64,000 nucleotides of DNA from Rheinheimera oceanensis (GCF_018831085.1 NZ_JAGPNM010000005.1:124001-188000), one strand, 5' to 3'; counted from the first letter of the stretch, positions 29,861 through 39,707 are shown. Notes: generated by a model not told the origin, from the sequence alone. Translations and numbers: made by a program.

Positions 29861-31009
29861 ATGCCAATTAGGGTGTTAGTAGTTGATGATTCGAGTTTTT
29901 TCCGCCGCCGGTTAACAGAGATCCTGGCGAAGGATGGCGACATCGACGTTATTGACACTGCCAACAATGGCAGAGAGGCGGTTGATAAAGCTATAGCGCT
30001 AAAGCCTGATGTGATTACGATGGACGTAGAAATGCCGGTGTTAGACGGCATTTCTGCCGTGCGCGAAATTATGCAGCAACAGCGCATTCCTATTCTGATG
30101 TTTTCGTCATTAACCCATGAAGGTGCCAAGGCGACCTTTGATGCGCTGGAAGCCGGCGCCGTGGATTTTTTGCCGAAAAAGTTTGAAGACATCGCCCGCG
30201 ACAAAGATGAAGCCAGTCAGCTACTGCGTGACAGAGTAAAAGCCGTGGCCCGCAAACGTACTTTGGGCCGGCAAACTTTCAGCAACACACCGCTGGCTTC
30301 GCGCCCGGCACCCGCTGCCAGCGACAGTAGCCGGTTGTCAGAGCGTCCGGCATTAACCCGCAGCAGCTTTGAACGGCCTAAGTTAAATGAGCGGGTCGGG
30401 TCACGCGGGGCTTTTCAGGCCAGCGGTAAAAGCTATAAGCTGGTTGCAATTGGCACCTCTACCGGTGGGCCGGTGGCACTACAACGTATTATCACTGCGC
30501 TACCTGCAGATTTCCCGTTACCGATAGTGTTGATCCAGCATATGCCTGCTGCTTTTACCGGCGCTTTTGCCCAGCGGCTAAATTCGTTGTCAAAAATTGA
30601 AGTGCGCGAAGCACAAGACAACGATGTGCTACGCCCAGGTGTGGCGTATCTGGCTCCCGGTGGTAAACAAATGCTGCTTGAAGGTAATGACAGTTCCTGC
30701 AGGCTGCGGATTAAAGAAGACGACTCGCCACGCATAACATTTAAACCCAGTGTTGATATTACCTTTGCGACAGCCGCTAAAGTGTTTAGCGATAAAGTGC
30801 TGGCTATTGTGCTTACCGGCATGGGGGCAGATGGCCGTGAAGGCGCAAGGCTATTAAAACAACACGGTGCCCGTATCTGGGCGCAGGATGAAGCCAGCTG
30901 CGTAGTGTATGGTATGCCGCAGGCTGTCGCTGCAGCAGGCCTGATGGATGAAGAAGTCAGCCTGAACGAAGTTGCCATGCGACTGATCACGGAATTAAAA
31001 CATGGATAA
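29861..31009 (+). CDS. cheB: CheB, chemoreceptor methylesterase
   Basis: CheB removes methyl groups from chemoreceptors for adaptation. The 382-aa protein has an N-terminal receiver domain ([20 protein letters not shown]) and a C-terminal esterase domain with the catalytic Ser-His-Asp set in [18 protein letters not shown] and [10 protein letters not shown]. The last 8 nt overlap motC. CheR is not in the window. Confidence 0.96.
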   Translation: MPIRVLVVDDSSFFRRRLTEILAKDGDIDVIDTANNGREAVDKAIALKPDVITMDVEMPVLDGISAVREIMQQQRIPILMFSSLTHEGAKATFDALEAGAVDFLPKKFEDIARDKDEASQLLRDRVKAVARKRTLGRQTFSNTPLASRPAPAASDSSRLSERPALTRSSFERPKLNERVGSRGAFQASGKSYKLVAIGTSTGGPVALQRIITALPADFPLPIVLIQHMPAAFTGAFAQRLNSLSKIEVREAQDNDVLRPGVAYLAPGGKQMLLEGNDSSCRLRIKEDDSPRITFKPSVDITFATAAKVFSDKVLAIVLTGMGADGREGARLLKQHGARIWAQDEASCVVYGMPQAVAAAGLMDEEVSLNEVAMRLITELKHG

Positions 31010-31745
31010 GCTGGCGGTCAGCGGTTTTTTACTGGCCGTTATTGCTGTTGCCGGAGGTTTTGTTATTGAAGGTGGCAGCCTGGCTACGTTATTGCATTTC
31101 CCGGCCTTTCTTATCGTGTTTGGCGGTACAGTGGGAGCGGTAATGCTGCAAACCCCTTTGGCGCAATTTAAACTGGGGCTACAAATATTGCCCTGGGTGA
31201 TCCGCCCGGCGCAGATGCCGCTGGAACATACTGCACAACGTATAGTGCAATGGGGCAGTGCAGCGCGGGGTAGCGGTTTTCTGGCACTGGAGCAGGATGC
31301 ACTGGCTGAGCACGATGCGTTTTTACACCGCGGCCTGAATTTACTGGTGGATGGTGTTGACCCTAAAGCTTTACAAGACACACTGGATGCGGAGCTGACA
31401 CTTGAGCGTGAGCGTTTGCTGCGTGGTGCCCGGATATTTGACGCTATGGGCGGCTATAGCCCCACCATCGGTATCGTAGGCGCTGTGCTGGGCCTTATTC
31501 AGGCTATGTCGAATATCTCCGAGCCGCAATTATTAGGTCAGGGTATTGCTACGGCATTTGTTGCTACTATTTATGGTGTCGGTTTTGCAAATCTGCTGTT
31601 TATTCCGGTAGGTAATAAGCTGAAAAGCCTGGTACAGCAGCGCACCTTGTATCACGAGCTGATTATTGAAGGCCTGGTGTCTATCGCTCATGGCGAAAAT
31701 CCGCGCAATATTGAACGTAAGCTGGCCGCTTACCATCCGGGTTAG
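31002..31745 (+). CDS. motC: MotC, MotA-family stator subunit
   Basis: This 247-aa MotA/TolQ/ExbB-type membrane protein forms the ring of a flagellar stator with MotD. Conserved segments include the N-terminal helix pair with [14 protein letters not shown] and the [20 protein letters not shown] helix that contacts MotB-type partners. The position after cheB and before motD is that of the Pseudomonas MotCD stator and its Alteromonadales equivalents. Ion preference cannot be read with confidence. Confidence 0.92.
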   Translation: MDKLAVSGFLLAVIAVAGGFVIEGGSLATLLHFPAFLIVFGGTVGAVMLQTPLAQFKLGLQILPWVIRPAQMPLEHTAQRIVQWGSAARGSGFLALEQDALAEHDAFLHRGLNLLVDGVDPKALQDTLDAELTLERERLLRGARIFDAMGGYSPTIGIVGAVLGLIQAMSNISEPQLLGQGIATAFVATIYGVGFANLLFIPVGNKLKSLVQQRTLYHELIIEGLVSIAHGENPRNIERKLAAYHPG

Positions 31746-31750
31746 CACCG

Positions 31751-32737
31751 ATGTACCGGCATAGGCAGAAACACACACAAATAGAGCCCGAGCAGCTAGA
31801 TCGCTGGCTGGTGTCATACGCTGATTATATGACGCTGATGTTTGCGCTTTTTGTTGTGCTGTATGCCATGTCGATAGTGAAAGAAGAGCAATACAGTGTA
31901 CTGGCTGACAGCCTGACCCGGATGTTTGAAAAGCCAGAGCAGCAAAATACCGGTGTGCAGGGACAATCAGTATTAACTCATGCCGAGCCGCAAAGTGAGC
32001 TGGATTTGTATGGCACCTCGCTGGAGCAGGCAAAAGGCCCCAGCTTAGTGGCCGATGCCAAAAGGTTATCAGAAATCAATGAAACCCGGCTGGGCAGCCC
32101 CTTACAGGCAGTAGAGCAGCAACTGACAAAAGCTTTGGCTAATTTGCTGGAACAAGGGCTGGCAAAAATAGAACAGGATGAGAACTGGCTGACCATAGAG
32201 CTCAACAGCGGCCTGTTATTTGCCAGTGGCAGTGCTACGGCAACCAGTTCGGCACAAACGCTGCTAACTGAAATTACGCGGATTATTAATCCCATCAGCA
32301 ACTTTATCCGTGTGCGGGGTTATACTGATAATCTGCCAATTAATAATGAACTGTTTTCGTCAAATTGGGAGTTGTCGGTTAGCCGCGCTACCTCAGTACT
32401 GCGAATTTTAGAACGCAGCGGTACTGCACCACAGCGGCTTGCTATTGAAGGTTTCGGCCAATATTACCCCTTTGGCCCGAATGATACTGAGCAGGGGCGG
32501 GCAGCTAACCGCAAGGTGGTGATTGCCATTTCCCGCTACGGTTACCAGCCTGAAGAAACTACCCCAGCTCAGCCAGAGCCTGCTGATAAAACGGTAGCAG
32601 AGGGCTTGCAGCAATTAGAGCAGATAACGCAGGATGATGGCAGTATTCGTGTTATTGCCCTGCCTGGTGGTGGTATTCGTATTACCACGCGCCAGGATAA
32701 CCCGGATGCAAAACCTCCAGAACAACAGGAACCCTGA
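31751..32737 (+). CDS. motD: MotD, MotB-family stator subunit
   Basis: MotD pairs with MotC and anchors the stator to peptidoglycan. The 328-aa protein has one membrane helix near residues 18-42 with the ion-binding aspartate in SYADYMTLMFALF, and a C-terminal OmpA-like domain (about 150-265; RGYTDNLPINNELFSSNWEL, GFGQYYP). The C-terminal tail beyond the OmpA domain is Pro/Glu-rich. It ends 1 nt before the parC GTG. Confidence 0.93.
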   Translation: MYRHRQKHTQIEPEQLDRWLVSYADYMTLMFALFVVLYAMSIVKEEQYSVLADSLTRMFEKPEQQNTGVQGQSVLTHAEPQSELDLYGTSLEQAKGPSLVADAKRLSEINETRLGSPLQAVEQQLTKALANLLEQGLAKIEQDENWLTIELNSGLLFASGSATATSSAQTLLTEITRIINPISNFIRVRGYTDNLPINNELFSSNWELSVSRATSVLRILERSGTAPQRLAIEGFGQYYPFGPNDTEQGRAANRKVVIAISRYGYQPEETTPAQPEPADKTVAEGLQQLEQITQDDGSIRVIALPGGGIRITTRQDNPDAKPPEQQEP

Positions 32738-32738
32738 A

Positions 32739-33515
32739 GTGGTAATTTGGACAGTAGCGAATCAGAAAGGCGGAGTGGGCAAAACCACTACTACAGTAAC
32801 GCTGGGCGGTTTACTGGCAGAGCGCGGCTATAAAGTCTTGCTGGTAGACACTGATCCGCATGCGTCCCTTACCTATTATTTTGGTATTGACGCCGAAGAG
32901 TTGGAAGTCAGCGTATACGATATTTTTATCCGTGGTAAAGATATTACCAGCGAAGAAATTCTGCAGTCATTATGCCCAAGTGGCGTAGCTAATCTGGATA
33001 TTCTGCCTTCATCTATGGCACTGGCTACACTGGACCGCTCGCTGGGCAATAAAGGCGGCATGGGCCTGATGCTGAAAAAAGCATTACAGAAGATCAAAGC
33101 AGAATATGATTATGTGCTGATCGACTGCCCGCCGGTGATGGGCGTACTTATGGTAAACGCGATTGCTGCCAGTGATCGTATTCTGATCCCGGTGCAAACC
33201 GAGTTTCTGGCATTAAAAGGCCTGGAGCGGATGATCGCTACCATGGCATTAATGCGCACATCACAGAAAAAAGATTATGCTTTTACTATCATCGCAACCA
33301 TGTATGACAAACGCACTAAAGCATCGCTTGAAGCTTACAAAGAGCTGAAAAGCAAATATCAGGAAAAAGTCTGGTCAGCGGTAATACCGGTAGACACCAA
33401 GTTTCGTGACGCCAGCCTGGCATTAACACCGCCCAATGTGCATGCGCCGGGTAGCCGGGGCGTTTTTGCTTACAACACCTTGCTGACGTATTTACTGCAA
33501 CTGGCAGCGGAGTAA
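32739..33515 (+). CDS. parC: ParC, ParA-like ATPase of polar chemotaxis arrays
   Basis: ParC recruits chemotaxis arrays to the cell pole and aids their inheritance. The 259-aa protein begins VIWTVANQKGGVGKTTTTV, with the deviant Walker A near residues 9-17, and has the ParA motif DTDPHASLT and DCPPVMGV. I choose the GTG at 32739 because the deviant Walker A is N-terminal in this family, the frame upstream is inside motD, and AGGA sits 8 nt before. The context (motD, ParP, CheW) separates it from chromosome-partitioning ParA. Confidence 0.93.
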   Translation: MVIWTVANQKGGVGKTTTTVTLGGLLAERGYKVLLVDTDPHASLTYYFGIDAEELEVSVYDIFIRGKDITSEEILQSLCPSGVANLDILPSSMALATLDRSLGNKGGMGLMLKKALQKIKAEYDYVLIDCPPVMGVLMVNAIAASDRILIPVQTEFLALKGLERMIATMALMRTSQKKDYAFTIIATMYDKRTKASLEAYKELKSKYQEKVWSAVIPVDTKFRDASLALTPPNVHAPGSRGVFAYNTLLTYLLQLAAE

Positions 33516-33518
33516 GGC

Positions 33519-34337
33519 ATGAGTAATTTAATCGCCAGTCAGAAGGTTATGCAGCACTATTTGTCTGCGCTGTTAACCGAAGACGAAGCCATTGCGCCTG
33601 CATCTGAAGTGACGATAGCAGAGCAAAAAAAACAACAACTAAATGAATTGCTGGCTCAGGCTGTAGTCACTGAGGTGGTTGCAGAAACAGTAACTAAACC
33701 CAAAGTTGCTGCCCCGGCGGTTGCAGAAGCAGCTGCGATGGCGGCGCTAAAAGCAAAATTTGCCGAGGCAGAAGCGTCACAGGCACTGCAACAACGTGCC
33801 GTACCGGTTTCTGAGCGTATTACCGGCACAATGTCAAAACCCGTACCGCCGGCGCCACCGGCAGTAACGGCTGCACCGGCAAAAGACTACCGCCAGGGCC
33901 GGTTTCAGGCGTTGTTTTTTGACGTAGCGGGTTTAAAAGTTGCTGTGCCGCTTAAAGAATTGGGTGGTATCCACCAGATTGGCAGTATAAACAGCCTGAT
34001 CGGCAAACCCCAATGGTTCAAAGGTGTTATGTTGTATCGTGAACAGAAAATTAGTATTGTCGATACCGCACGCTGGGTTATGCCAGAAAAATATGATCAG
34101 AGTTTGCAGCAAAAGCTAAACTATCAATATGTTATTATGCTTGGCAACAGTAACTGGGGCCTGTGTTGCGAAACACTGGTCAATACCTATGTACTGGAGC
34201 AGGATGACGTAAAATGGCGTGAAGCTGAGGGCAAGCGGCCCTGGATGGCAGGCCTTATCAAAAAGCATATGTGTGTACTGCTGGATGTAGACGCTATGAT
34301 TGATTTATTGAACCGCGGTCTGGATATCAGTGCATAA
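33519..34337 (+). CDS. parP: ParP-like CheW-domain protein
   Basis: ParP links ParC to CheA and chemoreceptors. The 272-aa protein has an Ala/Glu/Pro-rich variable N-terminal half and a C-terminal CheW-like domain from about residue 125 (FQALFFDVAGLKVAVPLKEL; GVMLYREQKISIVDTARWV). It sits between parC and cheW with 3 and 30 nt gaps. The domain is clear; the ParP name rests on neighbours and architecture. Confidence 0.88.
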   Translation: MSNLIASQKVMQHYLSALLTEDEAIAPASEVTIAEQKKQQLNELLAQAVVTEVVAETVTKPKVAAPAVAEAAAMAALKAKFAEAEASQALQQRAVPVSERITGTMSKPVPPAPPAVTAAPAKDYRQGRFQALFFDVAGLKVAVPLKELGGIHQIGSINSLIGKPQWFKGVMLYREQKISIVDTARWVMPEKYDQSLQQKLNYQYVIMLGNSNWGLCCETLVNTYVLEQDDVKWREAEGKRPWMAGLIKKHMCVLLDVDAMIDLLNRGLDISA

Positions 34338-34367
34338 TCAGACAAAGGATTTATACAGGAGCTGTGC

Positions 34368-34862
34368 ATGAGCAATTTAACCAAACAATCGGTAAACAAA
34401 GCCGATGCAGCTGATATCGTGTTGCAATGGGTAACCTTTAAACTGCAGGAAGAAACCTACGGTATCAATGTGATGCAGGTGCAGGAAGTACTGCGCTATA
34501 CCGAAATTGCTCCGGTACCGGGCTCACCGGACTACGTTTTAGGTATTATTAACCTGCGTGGTAATGTGGTAACGGTTATTGATACCCGTACCCGTTTTGG
34601 CCTGGAGCCGGACGAGATAACAGATAACAGCCGTATTGTTATTATTGAAGCAGAAAAGCAGGTTATCGGTATTCTGGTCGACAGCGTAGCCGAAGTGGTG
34701 TACCTGAAACAGTCTGAAGTGGATACCGCACCAAATGTAGGCACCGAAGAAAGTGCCCGCTTTATTCAGGGCGTATCTAACCGTGAAGGTGAACTACTGA
34801 TCCTGGTCGATTTAAACAAGCTGCTCAGTGACGAAGAGTGGGAAGAGATCGGCGCTATCTGA
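34368..34862 (+). CDS. cheW: CheW, chemotaxis coupling protein
   Basis: CheW couples receptors to CheA. The 164-aa protein is a single CheW domain with the typical VQEVLRYTEIAPVPGSPDYV and GIINLRGNVVTVIDTR segments. A ribosome site ACAGGAG precedes the ATG. DUF2802 follows by 1 nt. Confidence 0.96.
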   Translation: MSNLTKQSVNKADAADIVLQWVTFKLQEETYGINVMQVQEVLRYTEIAPVPGSPDYVLGIINLRGNVVTVIDTRTRFGLEPDEITDNSRIVIIEAEKQVIGILVDSVAEVVYLKQSEVDTAPNVGTEESARFIQGVSNREGELLILVDLNKLLSDEEWEEIGAI

Positions 34863-34863
34863 T

Positions 34864-35295
34864 ATGACGTTACCGGTGTTTGCTATTGCTGTCATACTGT
34901 TGCTGGCAGTGCTTGCACTTGCTGCTGTCTGGTGGTTAGGGCGCTTACAACGCAACTGGCAACAGCAATTACAGCAGTTGGAGCAACAGCTTGACTTTAA
35001 AGCACAGCAGTTGTTGCAAACACGGCACGAACTGGAAGAGCTAAGAGCCGGTGTTATCGGGGTTGGGCAACGGGTATTACAGTTAGACGCTAACATTAAT
35101 ACTGTTAACCAGCAGCTGCAGACGCTGGCTGATAAACAACAGGCATTAGAGCTTACTGATCCCGAGTCAAAAATATACAGCCGGGCTATGAAAATGGTGC
35201 AGCTGGGAGCCGATTTAGACGAAATTATCCGTGAATGTGAACTACCCAGAGCCGAAGCTGAGCTGCTATATAACCTGCATCAGGCAAAAAAATAG
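34864..35295 (+). CDS. DUF2802 family membrane-anchored coiled-coil protein
   Basis: The 143-aa protein has one N-terminal membrane helix (FAIAVILLLAVLALAAVWWL), a Gln/Leu-rich coiled coil and a C-terminal DUF2802 segment (YSRAMKMVQLGADLDEIIREC). The ATG at 34864 is used; an upstream in-frame start lies inside cheW. It is the last gene of the chemotaxis operon. The family is regularly found after cheW in polar-flagellum loci, but its role is not known to me; an envelope anchor or array-associated factor is an inference. Confidence 0.85.
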   Translation: MTLPVFAIAVILLLAVLALAAVWWLGRLQRNWQQQLQQLEQQLDFKAQQLLQTRHELEELRAGVIGVGQRVLQLDANINTVNQQLQTLADKQQALELTDPESKIYSRAMKMVQLGADLDEIIRECELPRAEAELLYNLHQAKK

Positions 35296-35308
35296 CCTTA
35301 ACTTAAAC

Positions 35309-35623
35309 TCAGCTTTTAATATCTATACGCTGGTGAATATTATGCCAGTTTTCCGGAAACTTGCCCTGCAACACATACGAAAACGCAATCAGCTCTGCAA
35401 TAACAATATAAAGTTGTTGCGGAATTTGCTCGCCCAGCTCCAATTTAGTCAGCAGTTTGCTTAATTCCTCATCCTGATGAATTAACACACCATGTTCACG
35501 CGCCAGCGCAACGATTTCATCTGCCAGTTCCGCATGCCCCTGGACTGTAACCGTAGGTGCCTGTTTACCTTCGTATTGCAGGGCAGTAGCACTGCGCTGT
35601 GTTTTGTTATCGTCAGTTGCCAC
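35309..35623 (-). CDS. FlhB C-terminal-domain-like protein (FhlB type)
   Basis: The 104-aa protein resembles only the cytoplasmic switch domain of FlhB (EscU/YscU/HrcU family): SATALQYEGKQAPTVTVQGH followed by ADEIVALAREHGVLIHQDEE. It has no membrane segment and no NPTH cleavage motif, so it cannot act as a normal FlhB. It follows the second FliK-like gene by 9 nt on the minus strand and is convergent with the chemotaxis operon. It may interact with FliK or substitute for the FlhB C-domain. Confidence 0.88.
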   Translation of the reverse strand: MATDDNKTQRSATALQYEGKQAPTVTVQGHAELADEIVALAREHGVLIHQDEELSKLLTKLELGEQIPQQLYIVIAELIAFSYVLQGKFPENWHNIHQRIDIKS

Positions 35624-35632
35624 GAATGCTCC

Positions 35633-37546
35633 TTATACTTTAATTGCCAGTAGGCTGTTGGCGCGGGGTAAAATGGTGTCGGGTATTTTACCCAGTGTAC
35701 ACTCTGCCTGTGTAACCTCTAACCCCTGGGCTTTGCAACGATCACTGAGTAAGGGTAAAAACTTATCAGCCTGCTGCTTAGCCTGCACTTCATCAGTATA
35801 AAACTGCAGCTGTAATTGTTGCTGTTGTAACTTTGCCACTACCATCAACTGACCCAGCTGTTTTAAATCAAACTTCATTGTCAGTTGCCACAAGGTTTGT
35901 TTTTCGCCCTGTTGCTTACCATCTGCCTCGCGCTGCTCCAGTAGCAGTTGGCTAAACACGCTCTGGCCGCCTTGCTGTATTGGTAATTGCAGTAACAGCT
36001 GTTGCGTTTGCGCGTTGCTGTTGTCCAGTGTGGCCAGTTGGCTTTGTTGCAACGTGCTGCTATGGCCGGCCAGTTGGCGTAGCAAGCTGCTGGCCTGGCC
36101 CGGTTCCAACTGGCTAACCAGTTGCGCCAGGGTTTTATTCGCCGGTTGCGTTGCTGCTGCCAGAGGTTTTTGCAACAAATGACCCAACAGCAACTGTATC
36201 GCTGCAGCCAGTGCCCCCCCACTGGTTTGGGTGCTGACTGCAGGCTGCAGCGGCTGAAACTGCAGCAGGCTGGTTAACTGATTGATCAGTTGCTGTGGTG
36301 ACTGCACTTTATCTGCTCCCGGCTGGCTTTGTCGTACCAGTTGCAGAATCTGTTGCACCGCTTGTGGCAGCTCAGGCAGGCTGGCCAGAGTGTCAGCCTG
36401 CACAGGCATAAGTGGCAACAAGTGGCGCCATGCCTGTTGCACTAATTGTTGTGTCAGCGGTGTCTGCAGTGGGGTTGCTGCTGCTTTTACCGGCGCAGCG
36501 GCGCTGTTGCTATTAAACTGCAACGGCCGGCTAAGTGCCTCCGCTGTTATTGTTACACTGGCCGGGGTTTTTAGCGGCTGCAACAACAATTGCCATTGGC
36601 CGGCCTGCTGTTGTAAATGCATTTGGTATGGCTGAGAGCCTGCATTTACGCTGCCTGGCAGTTGGCTGAGCAGCTGCTGTGCGGCTGCGGGTATTGCGGT
36701 GGTGCTTCTGGCCGGTTGATTAAACAGTTGCAGTAGCTGCTGCAGTACAGCGCTTTGCCCGGCTTTATTCAGGCTTAGCGGTATTGCAGCCAGATTGCTG
36801 TTAGCCACTGTTGGAGCCCCGGCTTTGCTATTGGCGGGCAGTGCTTGTAGTTGCAGTACCAGTTGCTGGCGCTCTGCTTTTATATCCAGCAGCAACTGCG
36901 CTGGTGCAGTTTTGCTATCGCCAGCTAATAAACCTGTGGTACCACTGCTGGCCAATTGCTGCATAAGTGCCGTCTGAACATTGTCCGGTAACCGCAGCAC
37001 AGCGCCATTGCCAAGTTGCAGCGCCAGGCCTGGTGGTTGGGGTAACACATTAACCGCAATGGGTGCTACGAGTGCAGGCTGGGTAGGGGAAGCGGGCACA
37101 CCGGCAGACAACACCGACGACAGTAATTGTTGCGCCTGTGCGGCACTCAGTGTCAGTGTAATGGGCGTTGACGTTGATTGCAGCACCAGTTGCAACTGGC
37201 CATTGCTTTGCGGTACAAACTGCAATTGTACATTCGCCTGCCGGGGCATAGCTTGGGAAAGCGGGTTTGCTGTTGCCATGCCGGGTGTACCGGTTAAGGC
37301 GGTTTGTACACCGTTTTGTGTTTGGAGGCTGGCTTGTAGCATGGCCTGGACATTGGCCGGCAGGTTAGCCGGCAAGGTAATTTGCAGTGGCGCGCGCGGG
37401 GCCGGCAGTTGCAGGCCAAACTGACCGTTAGTCAGCTGTTGCACCTGAGCCTGATATACCTGCGCTACCACCAGCTTTAGTACTGCCGGATCGGCTTTAG
37501 GGGCCGGACTAAGCTGAAACAGCTTATCCAGATTGATCTGGTTCAT
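35633..37546 (-). CDS. second FliK-like protein (hook-length control type)
   Basis: This 637-aa protein (from the ATG at 37546) is very rich in Gln, Leu, Ala and Pro and has a C-terminal region resembling the Flg_hook domain of FliK (LTMKFDLKQLGQLMVVAKLQ, then QQLQLQFYTDEVQAKQQADK). The start at 37546 (MNQINLDKLFQLS) has AGG a few bases upstream; the longer frame adds 25 residues over the ccmA promoter region. It is paired with an FlhB-C-domain protein 9 nt downstream. FliK (14045-15757) is separate, so this may be a FliK paralogue with another ruler role. Confidence 0.8.
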   Translation of the reverse strand: MNQINLDKLFQLSPAPKADPAVLKLVVAQVYQAQVQQLTNGQFGLQLPAPRAPLQITLPANLPANVQAMLQASLQTQNGVQTALTGTPGMATANPLSQAMPRQANVQLQFVPQSNGQLQLVLQSTSTPITLTLSAAQAQQLLSSVLSAGVPASPTQPALVAPIAVNVLPQPPGLALQLGNGAVLRLPDNVQTALMQQLASSGTTGLLAGDSKTAPAQLLLDIKAERQQLVLQLQALPANSKAGAPTVANSNLAAIPLSLNKAGQSAVLQQLLQLFNQPARSTTAIPAAAQQLLSQLPGSVNAGSQPYQMHLQQQAGQWQLLLQPLKTPASVTITAEALSRPLQFNSNSAAAPVKAAATPLQTPLTQQLVQQAWRHLLPLMPVQADTLASLPELPQAVQQILQLVRQSQPGADKVQSPQQLINQLTSLLQFQPLQPAVSTQTSGGALAAAIQLLLGHLLQKPLAAATQPANKTLAQLVSQLEPGQASSLLRQLAGHSSTLQQSQLATLDNSNAQTQQLLLQLPIQQGGQSVFSQLLLEQREADGKQQGEKQTLWQLTMKFDLKQLGQLMVVAKLQQQQLQLQFYTDEVQAKQQADKFLPLLSDRCKAQGLEVTQAECTLGKIPDTILPRANSLLAIKV

Positions 37547-37611
37547 ATTTTGCCTGTTTTGTTCTGCTGTGTACTGTCGCTGCATTCGTATTATGACGCC
37601 AATATGGTAAT

Positions 37612-38310
37612 ATGCGCGCAATTTTTCCTATCGTCGATAGCCAGAGGCCAGTGATTAAACATCAGCCCTTTTCCGTACCAGTTGGCCAGTTGCTGCTGCA
37701 GGCTCAGTCACTTAGCTGTATCCGGCAAGACAGAGTGCTGTTTGAGCAGCTGTCGTTACAGGTGCATGCCGGTGAGTTGTTACAGGTAGCCGGTAAAAAT
37801 GGTGCCGGTAAAAGCTCTTTATTACGGCTGCTTGCTGGCCTGGCAGCGCCTGACGAAGGGCTATTGCTTTATTGCCAAAAGCCCTTAGCTGATATTGCTA
37901 CAGATTACGCCGCCAACCTGTGTTATATCGGCCACCATAGCGGTATTCATGAGCAATTAACAGCACTGGAAAATCTGGCATTCTGGCGCGCGGCTGCCGG
38001 GCTGCCACAGGCAGATGATTTTGCTCTGCTGGCAACACTCGGGCTGGCCGGGCTGGAGGATATTCCCTGTCGTATGTTATCAGCCGGGCAACAACGGCGG
38101 GTATCGCTGGCGCGGTTATGGTTTAGCCGCAGCCAGCTATGGATTTTAGACGAGCCTTTTACTGCACTGGATCAATCGGCTATTGCAATGCTGCAGCAGT
38201 TTTTTCTGCAACATTTAACCTGTGGCGGCGCCATTATTCTTACCACGCACCAGCCGCTTAGTATGGTGTATGACGGCCTTAATACCGTGGAGCTAGCGTA
38301 CCGATGGTAA
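37612..38310 (+). CDS. ccmA: CcmA, heme exporter ATPase
   Basis: CcmA is the ABC ATPase that with CcmB drives release of holo-CcmE from CcmC in cytochrome c maturation. The protein has Walker A GKNGAGKSSLLRLLAGL, signature LSAGQQRRVSLARL and Walker B LWILDEPFTALD. The start is uncertain: ATG at 37612 gives 232 aa, longer than the usual 205-215 aa; a GTG at 37651 would give 219 aa but its AGAGG is very close. It is divergent from the FliK-like gene and starts the ccm operon. Confidence 0.94.
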   Translation: MRAIFPIVDSQRPVIKHQPFSVPVGQLLLQAQSLSCIRQDRVLFEQLSLQVHAGELLQVAGKNGAGKSSLLRLLAGLAAPDEGLLLYCQKPLADIATDYAANLCYIGHHSGIHEQLTALENLAFWRAAAGLPQADDFALLATLGLAGLEDIPCRMLSAGQQRRVSLARLWFSRSQLWILDEPFTALDQSAIAMLQQFFLQHLTCGGAIILTTHQPLSMVYDGLNTVELAYRW

Positions 38311-38969
38311 CCCTGGGACCTTTTTTAAAGCGCGAGTTGCGCCTGCTGGCACGACAAAAAGCTGACTGGCTAAACCCGGTGCTGTTTTTTGTTATTGTGC
38401 TGAGTTTATTTCCGCTGGGCGTTGGGCCTGAGCCAAATTTACTGCGTATTATTGCCCCGGGAGTGATCTGGATAGCAGCATTGCTGAGTGTGTTGCTAGC
38501 CGCAGAAAGGCTGTTTAAAGACGATTACCGTAACGGAGTGGTAGAGCAACTGGTGGCGTCCCGCCAGCCGTTGTTAGCTTTTGTGCTGGCCAAATTACTG
38601 GCCAACTGGCTAAGTACCGGTTTGCCTCTGGTGTTGTTATCGCCTTTGGTTGCACTGCTGCTTAATGTTGATATGGCCAGCTTTACTGCTATGGTACTTA
38701 CCTTGCTGTTAGGCACGCCGCTACTGAGTTTGCTCAGTGTGCTGGGCGCAGCACTTACGGTGTCGGCCGATAAAGGTGGCATTTTACTGGCACTGCTGAT
38801 TCTGCCCCTGTATATTCCGCTGCTGATATTCGCCAGTGCGGCGATGGAGGCGGCCGGTATGGCGCTGCCGTATCACGGACAACTGGCCGTGATGCTGGCT
38901 ATGTTGTTATTTGCGTTGGCGCTGGTACCGGTTGCGGTAACCAGTGCACTGAAAATAAATGTGAGCTGA
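38304..38969 (+). CDS. ccmB: CcmB, heme exporter permease
   Basis: CcmB is the membrane partner of CcmA. The 221-aa protein has about six membrane helices and the family N-terminus FLKRELRLLARQKADWLNPV. It overlaps ccmA by 7 nt and ends 1 nt before ccmC. Confidence 0.96.
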   Translation: MVTLGPFLKRELRLLARQKADWLNPVLFFVIVLSLFPLGVGPEPNLLRIIAPGVIWIAALLSVLLAAERLFKDDYRNGVVEQLVASRQPLLAFVLAKLLANWLSTGLPLVLLSPLVALLLNVDMASFTAMVLTLLLGTPLLSLLSVLGAALTVSADKGGILLALLILPLYIPLLIFASAAMEAAGMALPYHGQLAVMLAMLLFALALVPVAVTSALKINVS

Positions 38970-38970
38970 T

Positions 38971-39705
38971 ATGTTTAAATGGTTGCATCCTTACGCTAAG
39001 CCTGAAACCGTTTACCACTTGTGTGGCCGCCTTATGCCCTGGTTGATGGGGACCGCGCTGCTATTGCTGTTGCTTGGCAATATCTGGGGCCTGGCATTTA
39101 CACCGCCTGATTATCAGCAGGGCGACAGTTACCGCATTATTCATTTGCATGTACCAGCGGCTATTATGTCGATGGGCACTTATTCGGCGATGGCGATAGC
39201 TGCTTTTATTGCTCTGGTGTGGCAGGTAAAAGTAGCACAGTGGTCAGTGCTGGCTATTGCACCTATCGGTGCGGTATACACAGCAATAGCGCTGATAACC
39301 GGTATGGCTTGGGGCAAACCGATGTGGGGCACCTGGTGGGTATGGGACGCGCGTTTAACATCAGAGCTTATACTGTTGTTTCTTTATCTTGGTGTAATAG
39401 CGTTAAGCGGCGCGTTCTCCGACCGGCAAACCGGGGCTAAGGTTGCCTCTTTGCTTGCTGTGGTGGGAGTTATCAACCTGCCGATTATCCATTTTTCAGT
39501 AGAATGGTGGAACACTTTGCATCAGGGAGCGTCTATAACCAAGTTTGCCAAACCGTCTATTGATCCAAGCATGTTATGGCCACTGCTGATCAGCATACTG
39601 GCGTTTAAAATATTAATGCTGGCGCTGCTGTGTGTGCGGCTGCGCACGGCAATACTGGTAAACGAGCAGCACCGGCCCTGGGTTAAAGCAATGGCAGGAG
39701 ACTAA
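38971..39705 (+). CDS. ccmC: CcmC, heme transfer protein
   Basis: CcmC loads heme on CcmE. The 244-aa membrane protein has the tryptophan-rich WWD motif (GTWWVWDARLTSELILL) and flanking histidines (IHLHVPAA and PIIHFSVEWW) used for heme. It is followed by ccmD after 2 nt. Confidence 0.97.
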   Translation: MFKWLHPYAKPETVYHLCGRLMPWLMGTALLLLLLGNIWGLAFTPPDYQQGDSYRIIHLHVPAAIMSMGTYSAMAIAAFIALVWQVKVAQWSVLAIAPIGAVYTAIALITGMAWGKPMWGTWWVWDARLTSELILLFLYLGVIALSGAFSDRQTGAKVASLLAVVGVINLPIIHFSVEWWNTLHQGASITKFAKPSIDPSMLWPLLISILAFKILMLALLCVRLRTAILVNEQHRPWVKAMAGD

Positions 39706-39707
39706 AT

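Noticed and set aside
36981-37424. 147-codon plus-strand frame inside the second FliK-like gene
   Set aside because: The Cys/Trp-rich product is the typical reverse reading of Gln/Ala-rich sequence; no ribosome site.
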